Source: Sedimenticola hydrogenitrophicus (GTDB taxonomy: Bacteria > Pseudomonadota > Gammaproteobacteria > Chromatiales > Chromatiaceae). From it: 64,000 nucleotides of DNA. Shown one piece after another: positions 46,303 through 54,216 of this stretch (position 1 is the first letter of the stretch; each line of letters starts with the position of its first letter). Position numbers and translations under genes: made by a program. The stretch spans positions 46,026 through 110,025 of the forward strand of contig NZ_JANIOA010000013.1 of the NCBI RefSeq assembly GCF_025175675.1. Direction: 5' to 3'. The notes beneath the pieces are model-generated. The model ran no database searches, was not told where the DNA came from, and saw only the letters and a program-made list of their open reading frames with translations.

Positions 46303-46781
46303 TGCAGAGGTCACTCTATATCTCGCCGGACAAATGCACAGGCTGTCTACAGTGTGAAATGGCCTGCTCCTTCGAGCATGAAGGCACGTTCAACCCCGCA
46401 AAATCCCGTATCAAGGTATTTACTTTTCACTCCGAGGGCCGTTTCGTCCCCTACACCTGCACCCAGTGTGATGAGGCCTGGTGCAAGAGCGCCTGTCCGA
46501 CAGAGGCGATCAGTCTGGATGCCGCAACCGGCGCCAAGATGGTGAATGACGCACTCTGTGTCGGCTGCAAGGTCTGCACCATCGCCTGTCCCTTCGGCAC
46601 CATCAATTACAATTCCGTCACCGGAAAGGTTATCAAGTGCGATCTGTGTGGCGGTGATCCCGCCTGTGCCAAGGCCTGCCCGACCCAGGCCATCACCTAC
46701 ATCGATGCGGAGGGTACCGGCTACGACAGGATGCGCGCCTGGGCCTCCCGCACCGATAACCAATCCGCGGCACGAGCATAG
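46302..46781 (+). CDS. aorA: AorA, iron-sulfur subunit of tungsten aldehyde oxidoreductase
   Basis: A 159-residue polyferredoxin with four Cys groups: CTGCLQCEMAC, CTQCDEAWCKSACP, CVGCKVCTIACP and CDLCGGDPACAKACP, enough for four [4Fe-4S] clusters. It is the HycB/DmsB-like electron-transfer subunit that links the tungsten site to the flavin subunit. Of tandem ATGs at 46299 and 46302 the second has better spacing (5 nt) from AGGAGG. It is followed by aorB after 15 bp. The layout matches the aor operon described in Aromatoleum aromaticum. Confidence 0.92.
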   Translation: MQRSLYISPDKCTGCLQCEMACSFEHEGTFNPAKSRIKVFTFHSEGRFVPYTCTQCDEAWCKSACPTEAISLDAATGAKMVNDALCVGCKVCTIACPFGTINYNSVTGKVIKCDLCGGDPACAKACPTQAITYIDAEGTGYDRMRAWASRTDNQSAARA

Positions 46782-46796
46782 ACAAGGGAGCAGATC

Positions 46797-48647
46797 ATGA
46801 GCTGGCAGAAAAAAATCCTGCGTGTAAACCTGACCGAAGGCACCTGTACGCCTGAGCCGCTGAACATGGAGTGGGCAGCGGATTACCTGGGGCAGCGGGG
46901 CTTGGGTACAAAATATCTGGTGGAGGAGGTCGACCCGAAAGTCGATCCCGTATCGCCGGACAATAAACTGATCTTCGCCACCGGTCCGCTGACCGGCACG
47001 GCCGCTTCGACCGGTGCGCGTTACTCGGTGGTTACCAAGGGCGCCCTCACCGGGGCCATCGCCTGTTCCAACTCGGGAGGCTACTTCGGCGCGGAACTGA
47101 AGTTCGCCGGTTGGGACATGATCATTTTCGAAGGCAAGGCGCCGAAACCGGTCTACCTCTATATCAACGATGATCAGGCCGAGCTGATCCCGGCGGACGA
47201 GATCTGGGGCAAGAGCGTCTGGGAGACGGACAAGATCCTCCATGACCGGCATCAGGACCCGCAACTGAAGATCTCCGCCATCGGCCGGTCCGGAGAAGAG
47301 GGCGTGATGTACGCCTGCATCGTCAATGACCTGCACCGCGCCGCCGGACGTTCCGGAGTCGGCACCGTGATGGGGTCAAAAAACCTCAAGGCGGTCGCCG
47401 TGCGCGGTACCATTGGGGTCTCGGTCAAGGATCCGCAGCGCTTCATGCAGACCGTCACCGAGAAGAAAAAGATCCTGGCGGGGAATCCGGTGACCGGACA
47501 GGGCCTGCCCACCTACGGTACCCAGGTGTTGATGAACGTGATCAACGAGGTGGGTGCATTGCCCACCCGGAACTCCTCGGCGGTGCAGTTCGACGGCGCC
47601 TCCAAGATCTCCGGCGAGGCGATGCATGAGCCGCGTGCCAGTGACGGCAAAACCAATCTGGTGACCAACCAGGCCTGCTTCGGCTGTACCATCGCCTGTG
47701 GCCGTATCTCACGGATCGACAAGGAGCACTACACGGTGAAGAACCGCCCCGAGTACTGGGGGGCCTCGGGTGGCCTGGAGTATGAGAATGCCTGGTCGCT
47801 GGGTGCCGATTGCGGGGTGGATGACCTGGATGCCCTCACCTTCGCCAACTACATCTGCAACGAACAGGGGTTCGATCCGATCACCTTCGGCGCCACCCTG
47901 GCAGCCGCCATGGAGCTCTACGAGAAGGGGGTGATCACCGACGCGGATACCGGCGGCGTGAAGCTGAACTTCGGTTCCGCCGAGGCGCTCACCACCATGG
48001 CGGAGCAGGTGGGTAAAAATGAAGGTTTCGGCAAGATCCTCGGTCTGGGTTCCAAGCGGCTGTGCGAGAAATACGGCCACCCGGAGCTCTCCATGAGCGT
48101 CAAGGGCCAGGAGTTCCCGGCCTACGATCCGCGCGGCATCCAGGGCATGGGGCTCACCTATGCCACCAGTAACCGGGGCGCCTGCCACTTGCGCAGCTAC
48201 ACCGTGGCGTCGGAGATCCTCGGCATCCCGGAGAAGACCGATCCACTGGTCACGGGAGGCAAGGCGGGACTGGTGAAGGCGTTCCAGGATGCCACCGCGG
48301 CGGTGGATTCCAGCGGACTCTGTCTGTTCACCACCTTCGCCTGGACCCTGGAGGACTTCTATCCCCAGATCGATGCCGCCTGTGAGGGGGAATGGACCCT
48401 GGAACGTCTGGCACAGACCGGCGAACGGATCTGGAACCTGGAGCGCCAGTTCAACCTGGCGGCCGGTTTTACCGCCCAGGATGACACCCTGCCGAAGCGG
48501 ATGCTGACCGAACCGGCCACCAGCGGACCGGCGAAGGGAAAGGTGAATGGGCTGGACCAGATGCTCCCCGAGTACTACGAGCTGCGTGGCTGGAGCAAGG
48601 AGGGCGTGCCGACTTCGGACACCCTGCAGAATCTCGGTCTTTCATAA
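46797..48647 (+). CDS. aorB: AorB, tungsten aldehyde:ferredoxin oxidoreductase catalytic subunit
   Basis: A 616-residue AOR-family enzyme holding a tungsto-bispyranopterin cofactor and one [4Fe-4S] cluster; it oxidises aldehydes to acids (and can reduce acids at low potential). The N-terminal domain reads AADYLGQRGLGTKYLVEEVD and GARYSVVTKGALTGAIACSN. The cluster Cys are in ACFGCTIACGRIS with the distal one in SSGLCLFTTF. The pterin-binding region includes SWSLGADC-like AWSLGADCGVDDLDAL and YDPRGIQGMGLTYATSNRGA. It has no signal peptide, so it is cytoplasmic. A terminator-like hairpin follows before aorC. Confidence 0.95.
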   Translation: MSWQKKILRVNLTEGTCTPEPLNMEWAADYLGQRGLGTKYLVEEVDPKVDPVSPDNKLIFATGPLTGTAASTGARYSVVTKGALTGAIACSNSGGYFGAELKFAGWDMIIFEGKAPKPVYLYINDDQAELIPADEIWGKSVWETDKILHDRHQDPQLKISAIGRSGEEGVMYACIVNDLHRAAGRSGVGTVMGSKNLKAVAVRGTIGVSVKDPQRFMQTVTEKKKILAGNPVTGQGLPTYGTQVLMNVINEVGALPTRNSSAVQFDGASKISGEAMHEPRASDGKTNLVTNQACFGCTIACGRISRIDKEHYTVKNRPEYWGASGGLEYENAWSLGADCGVDDLDALTFANYICNEQGFDPITFGATLAAAMELYEKGVITDADTGGVKLNFGSAEALTTMAEQVGKNEGFGKILGLGSKRLCEKYGHPELSMSVKGQEFPAYDPRGIQGMGLTYATSNRGACHLRSYTVASEILGIPEKTDPLVTGGKAGLVKAFQDATAAVDSSGLCLFTTFAWTLEDFYPQIDAACEGEWTLERLAQTGERIWNLERQFNLAAGFTAQDDTLPKRMLTEPATSGPAKGKVNGLDQMLPEYYELRGWSKEGVPTSDTLQNLGLS

Positions 48648-48665
48648 ACCATCAGGGGTGAAATA

Positions 48666-48700
48666 GGGGAGAGTAGCCCGCCGCTGCTCTCCTCTGTTTT
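48666..48700 (+). terminator. intercistronic terminator-like hairpin between aorB and aorC
   Basis: GGAGAGTAGC pairs with GCTGCTCTCC around a CCGCC loop (10-bp stem with one G-U), followed by TCTGTTTT. It begins 19 bp after the aorB stop. A partially efficient terminator here would lower aorC relative to aorAB. Confidence 0.65.
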
Positions 48701-48765
48701 GTCCAGGGATGGACTTATCCAGCGATATGCGGGAGCGGCGCTTACCAGCCAAGGAGTATTGATTC

Positions 48766-50022
48766 ATGCGACATGTCATTATCGGTGCAGGCCCGGCAGG
48801 CGTAACCGCTGCCGAAACCCTGCGAAAACAGGACCCGGCCGCGGAGGTGGTGCTGATCGGCGACGAGCCGGAACCCGCCTATTCGCGAATGGCCATACCC
48901 TACTACCTGTCGAACAAGATCGGAGAGCGGGGCACTTACCTGCGTCACGATCCGGATCACCTGGATAAACTGGGCATCGGCCAGATACAGAGTCGGGTGA
49001 CCCGGGTGGACAGCGCGGCAAAACAGCTGCAACTGGCCGGAGCGGACCCGGTCGGTTTTGACCGGCTGCTGCTGGCCACCGGCTCGAATCCGATCAAACC
49101 GCCGATTCAGGGGCTGGATCAGCCCGGAGTGCACCACTGCTGGACCCTGGAGGACGCCCGCAACATCGTCAAGTATGCCGCGCCGGGATCGCGCGTCGTG
49201 CTGATGGGTGCCGGTTTCATCGGTTGCATCATCATGGAGGCGCTGGTCGCCCGCGGCGTCAAACTGACGGTGGTGGAGATGGGCGACCGCATGGTGCCGC
49301 GGATGATGGACCAGGCCTCCGGAAACCTGATCAAGCAATGGTGCCTAAACAAGGGGGTGGACGTACACACCTCCACCCGGGTGCTGGGTATCGAGGCGGG
49401 ACGCAACGGCGGCACCCGCTTCCGTCTCGCCTGCGAGCCGGTGGATGACATCGATGCCGACCTGGTGGTGGTGGCCGCCGGGGTCAAGCCGGCAACCGGT
49501 TACCTGGAAGGCAGCGGTATCGAGATCGGCCAGGGCGTGGTGGTCAACGACTTCCTCGAATCCTCGGTGCCCGGCATCTATGCCGCCGGGGACACCTGCG
49601 AGGGCATGGATTGGGGCACCGGCCAGCGCGCTGTCCATGCCATCCAGCCGGTGGCTGCTGAAACCGGTCGTACCGCGGCGCTCAACATGTGTGGCCAGCC
49701 CACCCGCCATCACGGCAGCATGGCGATGAATGTGCTGGATACCCTGGGTCTGATCTCGGTATCCTATGGCCAGTGGATGGGGGTCGATGGGGGGGATGAG
49801 GTGCACCGGCTCGATGAGTCGGCCTACCGCTACATCAAGCTGCAGTTCCAGGAGGACCGGCTGGTGGGGGCCATTACCCTCGGGATGACGGAACATGTCG
49901 GCGTGCTGCGTGGTCTGATACAGACCCGGCTGCCCCTGGGCAGATGGAAGCAGCACCTGATGGAGGACCCGACCCGGATCATGGAGGCATACCTCGGCGC
50001 CACCCAGATGACGGTGGGCTGA
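48766..50022 (+). CDS. aorC: AorC, FAD/NAD(H)-binding subunit
   Basis: A 418-residue flavoprotein of the pyridine-nucleotide-disulfide-reductase-like group. It has an N-terminal FAD motif (IIGAGPAGVTAAETLRKQD), a second dinucleotide fold (VVLMGAGFIGCIIMEALVAR) and the FAD-closing motif PGIYAAGDTCEG. It couples aldehyde oxidation to NAD+ or benzyl viologen in the characterised AorABC enzyme. It lies 118 bp after aorB, behind the hairpin. ATG 48766 has AAGGAG upstream. Confidence 0.92.
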   Translation: MRHVIIGAGPAGVTAAETLRKQDPAAEVVLIGDEPEPAYSRMAIPYYLSNKIGERGTYLRHDPDHLDKLGIGQIQSRVTRVDSAAKQLQLAGADPVGFDRLLLATGSNPIKPPIQGLDQPGVHHCWTLEDARNIVKYAAPGSRVVLMGAGFIGCIIMEALVARGVKLTVVEMGDRMVPRMMDQASGNLIKQWCLNKGVDVHTSTRVLGIEAGRNGGTRFRLACEPVDDIDADLVVVAAGVKPATGYLEGSGIEIGQGVVVNDFLESSVPGIYAAGDTCEGMDWGTGQRAVHAIQPVAAETGRTAALNMCGQPTRHHGSMAMNVLDTLGLISVSYGQWMGVDGGDEVHRLDESAYRYIKLQFQEDRLVGAITLGMTEHVGVLRGLIQTRLPLGRWKQHLMEDPTRIMEAYLGATQMTVG

Positions 50023-50149
50023 GTCCGGCGGTCGACCGGTAAATTTTGTGGCAGCGGTAGGGTGGCTAAGCCAGCGGGACGCATCCACCAAAAGTTGTAG
50101 GGTGGATAGGGTGCAGTTTGGATATGTTGTAGGGCGGATAATACTCGGA

Positions 50150-50243
50150 GGGGTCGGAGTCAAGCTGAGCAGCTTGGCGAGCCCGCTGCGCCGTTTCGTG
50201 CAGCTTGACTCCGACCCCGGGTATTCTTGCGCGAACCCTAAGT
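50150..50243. repeat. family C palindrome fused to a family B tip
   Basis: GGGGTCGGAGTCAAGCTG (50150-50167) pairs with CAGCTTGACTCCGACCCC (50201-50218), an 18-bp perfect arm. Immediately after, GTATTCTTGCGCGAACCCTA is the inverse of the family B end seen at 33472. It interrupts the aor operon between aorC and the MoaD-like gene. Half-units of GTAGGGTGG type lie just before it (50058-50140). Confidence 0.85.
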
Positions 50244-50292
50244 GACGGCCACGGCCGGTATCAAATCTATGGCAGAGACAATACAAGCGACT

Positions 50293-50541
50293 ATGAAGGT
50301 TAATTTCAAGCTATACGCCTCCCTGGGGCAGTACCTGCCTCCCGGCGCCGAGGACCACCAGATTGCCCTGGACGTGGATGTGGGAATTAGCCCCGCCCGA
50401 CTGCTGGACCAGCAGGGCGTGCCGCAGGCGGAGGTTCACCTGGTGCTGGTCAACGGCGTATTCATCCCGCCCGGTCAACGGGACAATCCCCTCACGGACG
50501 GCGACGAACTGGCGGTCTGGCCGGCGGTGGCCGGCGGGTGA
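50293..50541 (+). CDS. MoaD/ThiS-like sulfur-carrier protein
   Basis: An 82-residue beta-grasp protein ending in the essential Gly-Gly (AVWPAVAGG), where sulfur is carried as a thiocarboxylate for dithiolene formation. Conserved: FKLYASLGQYLPPGAED and VHLVLVNGVFIPPGQRDNPL, then DGDELAVWP. A MoaD-like gene is a regular member of aor operons (called aorD in some), suggesting cofactor synthesis dedicated to tungsten. ATG 50293 gives the typical family N-terminus; ATG 50269 and GTG 50242 are in frame upstream. Its stop overlaps the next start (GTGA). Confidence 0.85.
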   Translation: MKVNFKLYASLGQYLPPGAEDHQIALDVDVGISPARLLDQQGVPQAEVHLVLVNGVFIPPGQRDNPLTDGDELAVWPAVAGG

Positions 50542-50873
50542 CGGGCAGCGTTGCCAAGACGGCGGAGGGGGCGACAAACAGGCCGGTCTCCAGCCGATTG
50601 CAGCGTGACATGGGACTCACCCTGAGCGACTTTGTCCGTTCACTCCCGCCCGCCATCGCGCCCCTGACCCACCGGCAGGAAGGACGTGTCTTCACCATCA
50701 CCCATCCGCACGGTTCGATCATCATCACCCTGGGAGCGACCGGGCAGCGACGTATCGCCTCCCTGAGCCTGCCGGTGACCCCGGTGGGGTTCGAGTTCGT
50801 CGGGCTGGATGCCTCCGACTGTGATCAATTTCTGCAGCGCTTCGATCGCTATTTTCATCGCGGCGGCGGTTGA
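50538..50873 (+). CDS. unknown protein at end of aor operon
   Basis: A 111-residue soluble protein beginning GTG 50538, overlapping the MoaD-like stop by 4 bp. Middle and C-terminal parts look folded: LSDFVRSLPPAIAPLTHRQE, FTITHPHGSIIITLGATGQR, RIASLSLPVTPVGFEFVGLD and FLQRFDRYFHRGGG. I recognise no family. Coupled translation with a sulfur carrier suggests a role in tungsten cofactor handling or enzyme maturation, but nothing in the sequence proves it. The terminal CATCGCGGCGGCGGTTGATTG is echoed at 51208-51228, a duplicated tail. Confidence 0.65.
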   Translation: MTGSVAKTAEGATNRPVSSRLQRDMGLTLSDFVRSLPPAIAPLTHRQEGRVFTITHPHGSIIITLGATGQRRIASLSLPVTPVGFEFVGLDASDCDQFLQRFDRYFHRGGG

Positions 50874-51412
50874 TTGTCGCCGCCGGGACGTCGTTCTAAG
50901 CCGCAGGTGACCAGTCTGTAGGATGCGGTGAGTGAAACGAACCGCATCGTATGGGGTTCCGGCATTGGTGCGGTTCGCAAGCTCACCGGCACCCTACGGG
51001 TCGACGTCGGCGGTTGGGGTTATGAGTTTCGTAGGGTGGGTTAGCGGCGCACAGGCACCACACTTCCAGACCTCGACAACACCCTGGCGCCGCGTAACCC
51101 ACCGATCCCCCGACCGCCAAACGATGGGTTGCGGCGCGCGCACAGTGCAACGCAAACGGCCATCCCCTGCGCAGGGCGCGCCTGACCCACCCTACAAAAC
51201 CTATTTTCATCGTGGCGGCGGTTGATCGTCGCCACCGGGACGCTGTTTGCAAGGGCAGATGACCACCGATTCAATTTGAATGGGGCGCTTGTACAGCTGG
51301 CGTACCGGTTCGTGGCAAAGAAAGGCGACATCGAGGTTGACCCCCGCCGGGCAGACCCGGATAATCCCCAGCTCGATTCCCCATCCAGGCGGTGGTGGAA
51401 TCACCCAGGTAA
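50874..51412. repeat. repeat-rich gap before ffs
   Basis: Family A palindrome at 50918-50998 (GTAGGATGCGGTGAGTG to CTCACCGGCACCCTACG). A longer related element spans 51031-51195 (GTAGGGTGGGTTAGCGGCGC to GCGCGCCTGACCCACCCTAC) with internal CGTAACCCACCGAT and GATGGGTTGCGGCG arms. The remaining 200 bp before the RNA gene shows no gene. Confidence 0.75.
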
Positions 51413-51526
51413 TGGCGGCCTGTATCGGTCCCCTCGCAACGAAAAACTGTTAACCCGGTCAGGCCCGGAAGGGAGCAGCCGCAGCAGTGGACTCGTGTGC
51501 CGGGGTGTGGCTGGTGCGGGCTGCCA
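51413..51526 (+). ncRNA. ffs: 4.5S / signal recognition particle RNA
   Basis: A 114-nt small-type bacterial SRP RNA. The Ffh-binding region is intact: GGTCAGGCCCGGAAGGGAGC with the GGAA tetraloop, then AGCCGCAGCAGTGG and GTGTGCCGGG. The ends TGGCGGCC and GGCTGCCA close the terminal stem. The length equals E. coli 4.5S RNA (114 nt). It lies 186 bp upstream of dnaX, a common gammaproteobacterial neighbourhood. The ends are judged by pairing, so they are accurate to a few bases. Confidence 0.93.
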
Positions 51527-51711
51527 CCATTTACCGCATCGCCTGGATACGCCGGCACCTCCCAAACCGAAATCATCCCCCGAGCCAGCCACCATCCTAA
51601 TCCAGGAAGCACCCGTCATCCCAAAACCACTTCCGGGTGTGAATACCGCCTGCCATTGAGGTACACTTCCCGCTCTGGTCAAATCCAACAAGTAGAGCTC
51701 GCAGGGAATCC

Positions 51712-53427
51712 ATGTCATATCAGGTGCTAGCCCGCAAGTGGCGTCCGCGGATATTCAGTGAACTGGTGGGGCAGGCGCATGTGGTGCGCGCACTCAGCAA
51801 TGCCCTGGACAACGACCGGCTGCATCACGCCTACCTGTTCACCGGCACCCGGGGCGTCGGCAAGACCACCCTGGCGCGGATCTTTGCCAAATCGCTCAAT
51901 TGCGAACACGGCGTCGGTTCCACCCCCTGCGGACAATGCAGTATCTGCCGCGAGATCGACGAGGGGCGCTTTGTCGATCTGCTGGAAGTGGACGCCGCCT
52001 CGCGCACCAAGGTCGATCAAACCCGGGAGCTGCTGGAGAACGTCCCCTATGCGCCGGTCCGGGGCCGCTACAAGGTCTATCTGATCGACGAGGTCCACAT
52101 GTTCTCCGACAGCAGCTTCAATGCCCTGTTGAAGACCCTGGAGGAACCGCCGCCGCATGTGAAATTCCTCCTCGCCACCACCGATCCCCAGAAGGTGCCG
52201 GTCACGGTCCTATCGCGCTGTCTGCAGTTCAACCTGAAACGGCTGCCGCTGGATCAGATCCAGGCATATCTGAAGGAGTTGTTGAATCGCGAGGGCATTC
52301 AGCACGAGGATCGGGCCCTGCTGCTGCTGGCCAAGGGGGCGGACGGCAGCATGCGTGACGCCCTCAGCCTGCTGGATCAGGCGATCGGCTTCGGCGGCGG
52401 CAAGGTGCTGGAGAATGATGTGCAGGCGATGCTCGGCAGCATCGCCCAGGACCGGGTGCATGACCTGCTGGACGCCCTGGCCGACCTGGATGCCAACCGG
52501 GTGATCGCGCTGGTGGGCGAACTGGCGGAGATGGCCCCGGACTTTGCCGGCGTGCTGCAGGACCTGCTCTCGCTGCTGCACCGAATCGCCCTGGTGCAGG
52601 CGGTGCCGGACGCCATGGACAACAGCGCCGGCGATGAGGCCCAGGTGCGCACCCTGGCGGAGAAATTGTCGCCCGGGGATGTGCAGCTGTTTTACCAGAT
52701 CGGGCTGATCGGGCAACGCGATCTGCCGCTGGCGCCGGACCCCCGGGCCGGGTTTGAAATGGTGCTGCTGCGTATGCTGGCCTTCCGCCCGCAGGGGGAT
52801 GGGGAACGCCCGGCCAAGGGTCCGGAACGCGACGGGTCGGATAAAAAAAAACGCTCTGAAACGGCTCCGCCAGTCGCTGTAACCGCTGCCGCAAGGGCCG
52901 CGATCAGGCCGGACGCCCAGGCGCCCGGCAACAGCGCCGCCGCCCCGGAGCGCGTGGCACCCGCCCCGGAGCGCGTGGCACCCGCCCCGGAGCGCGTAGC
53001 CGTGGCGGCCGCGGCCATCCCGGAGCGTGCCGGGAATCCGGTTGAATTTCGCCACTGGCATCAGGTGGTTGATCTGCTCTCTCTGGGGGGCATCGCCAAA
53101 CAGTTGGCCAACAATTGTGTCTATGATTACTGGGACGGCGTGACCCTCAGCTTGAAACTGGATCAGGCGCACCAGCACATGCTGGTGGGCAGTACCGAAC
53201 AGCGGCTGCATGCGGCGCTGCAAGCCCATCTCGGGCGCGAGCTCAAGCTGAAGATCACTCCGGAGAGCGTACAGGCGGCGACCCCGGCCAAGATCCAGGC
53301 CCAGGCCGTGGCCGACCGGCAGCAGGCGGCCGAGGTGACGATACGCGAAGACCCCATGGTGCTGGCCCTGGAGGCCGGGTTCGGTGCGGCCGTGATCCCG
53401 GGTTCGGTACGCCCGGTGGATGAATAA
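51712..53427 (+). CDS. dnaX: DNA polymerase III subunits tau/gamma
   Basis: A 571-residue clamp-loader ATPase. Walker A GTRGVGKTTLARIFAKSLNC, zinc Cys cluster (CGQCSICRE), Walker B VYLIDEVHMF and the sensor segment LLATTDPQKVPVTVLSRCLQ are present. A run of nine A at 52843-52851 (codons for Lys378-380) lies just after the ATPase/collar part; a -1 shift there adds two codons and then TGA, giving a gamma-like product of about 382 residues. A 21-bp tandem repeat encodes PERVAPA three times in the tau linker. The C-terminal tau domain continues to 571. Confidence 0.96.
   Translation: MSYQVLARKWRPRIFSELVGQAHVVRALSNALDNDRLHHAYLFTGTRGVGKTTLARIFAKSLNCEHGVGSTPCGQCSICREIDEGRFVDLLEVDAASRTKVDQTRELLENVPYAPVRGRYKVYLIDEVHMFSDSSFNALLKTLEEPPPHVKFLLATTDPQKVPVTVLSRCLQFNLKRLPLDQIQAYLKELLNREGIQHEDRALLLLAKGADGSMRDALSLLDQAIGFGGGKVLENDVQAMLGSIAQDRVHDLLDALADLDANRVIALVGELAEMAPDFAGVLQDLLSLLHRIALVQAVPDAMDNSAGDEAQVRTLAEKLSPGDVQLFYQIGLIGQRDLPLAPDPRAGFEMVLLRMLAFRPQGDGERPAKGPERDGSDKKKRSETAPPVAVTAAARAAIRPDAQAPGNSAAAPERVAPAPERVAPAPERVAVAAAAIPERAGNPVEFRHWHQVVDLLSLGGIAKQLANNCVYDYWDGVTLSLKLDQAHQHMLVGSTEQRLHAALQAHLGRELKLKITPESVQAATPAKIQAQAVADRQQAAEVTIREDPMVLALEAGFGAAVIPGSVRPVDE
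52843..52859 (+). promoter_or_regulatory. dnaX slippage site (A9) with -1 stop
   Basis: Nine consecutive A followed by CGCTCTGA. In the -1 frame the stretch reads AAA-ACG-CTC-TGA, so slippage ends translation after Thr-Leu. An A9 run is also the transcriptional slippage site of Thermus thermophilus dnaX, while E. coli uses ribosomal slippage on A-AAA-AAG. Confidence 0.7.
52943..53000 (+). repeat. 21-bp tandem repeat in dnaX
   Basis: CCCCGGAGCGCGTGGCACCCG repeated from 52943, 52964 and 52985 (last copy partial), encoding Pro-Glu-Arg-Val-Ala-Pro-Ala units in the flexible linker of tau. The copy number may vary between strains. Confidence 0.85.
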
Positions 53428-53439
53428 ACTGAACGTCGG

Positions 53440-53480
53440 TTTTCCTGATTACCCACTTGGCTCAGCCATAGTCAGGAAAA
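53440..53480 (+). terminator. hairpin downstream of dnaX
   Basis: TTTTCCTGA at 53440-53448 pairs with TCAGGAAAA at 53472-53480, with a 23-nt loop, starting 13 bp after the dnaX stop. It is a weak terminator candidate because no T-run follows. Confidence 0.35.
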
Positions 53481-53482
53481 TA

Positions 53483-53810
53483 TTAGCCGCGAATGAACGC
53501 GAACGCTGTGAATTTCCAAGTGCCTCTTCCCCTTGCCGGGAGGGGATGGTTCATTCTCAGTTAGAGACCTGTTCTGTTATTCATGGGTCAGACAAGAATG
53601 GCACTTACTTAGGCAGTCTATTCCCGTGAAAGTAAGTGAATCGTCATTCCGGCGCAGGCCGGAATCCAGAGAAGCGACCACCATTGGTGGATATGGATCC
53701 CGGCCTGCGCCGGGATGACGGGAGTTTTAAGCTTAAGTAAGTAGCATTCGGGTCAGACAACTTATTTTGTTATTATTAGCGTCTATTCGCGTTCATTCGC
53801 GGCCTTATTA
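53483..53810. repeat. three-layer nest of inverted repeats between dnaX and ybaB
   Basis: Outer family F: TTAGCCGCGAATGAACGCGA at 53483-53502 against TCGCGTTCATTCGCGGCC at about 53787-53804. Middle family E: GGGTCAGACAAGAATGGCAC near 53585 against GTAGCATTCGGGTCAGAC near 53741-53758. Inner family D: CGTCATTCCGGCGCAGGCCG from 53642 against CGGCCTGCGCCGGGATGACG to 53720. The D-inside-E order also occurs at 43.0-43.3 kb, so that pair moves or arises together. Confidence 0.8.
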
Positions 53811-53815
53811 ACTAA

Positions 53816-53856
53816 TTCCGAACCTGACTGACATTAGGTGTAATCAGGTCGGTTTT
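53816..53856 (+). terminator. Rho-independent terminator-like hairpin just before ybaB
   Basis: CCGAACCTGA pairs with TCAGGTCGG around an AT-rich loop and is followed by TTTTTT. It ends 24 bp before the ybaB ATG, so it would separate dnaX and the repeat nest from ybaB-recR, or act as an attenuator of these genes. Confidence 0.6.
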
Positions 53857-53879
53857 TTACTTTATCGAGGAATATCGGA

Positions 53880-54203
53880 ATGAAAGGCGGTTTAGGCAAC
53901 ATCATGAAGCAGGCCCAGAAGATGCAGGCCGATCTGCAGAAGGCGCAGGAGCGCTTGGCCAAAGAGGAGGTGACCGGTGAGTCCGGCGGCGGCCTGGTCA
54001 AGGTCACCCTGAACGGCAAGCACGAGGTGCGCCGGGTCGAGATCGACGAGTCGCTGCTGGGTGATGACAAGGAGATGCTGGAGGATCTGGTGGCCGCGGC
54101 GATGAACGATGCCGTGCACAAGGTGGCCGAGAAGACCCAGAACAGCATGAGCGACGTCACCTCCGGCATGGGTCTGCCGCCCGGTTTCAAGCTGCCGTTC
54201 TAG
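53880..54203 (+). CDS. ybaB: YbaB/EbfC nucleoid-associated protein
   Basis: A 107-residue DNA-binding protein of the YbaB/EbfC family. Typical N-terminus [20 protein letters not shown], then [19 protein letters not shown] and the C-terminal [12 protein letters not shown]. It forms a tweezer-like dimer. It lies between dnaX and recR as in many proteobacteria, 13 bp before recR. Confidence 0.95.
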   Translation: MKGGLGNIMKQAQKMQADLQKAQERLAKEEVTGESGGGLVKVTLNGKHEVRRVEIDESLLGDDKEMLEDLVAAAMNDAVHKVAEKTQNSMSDVTSGMGLPPGFKLPF

Positions 54204-54216
54204 GCTGGCTCTGACC

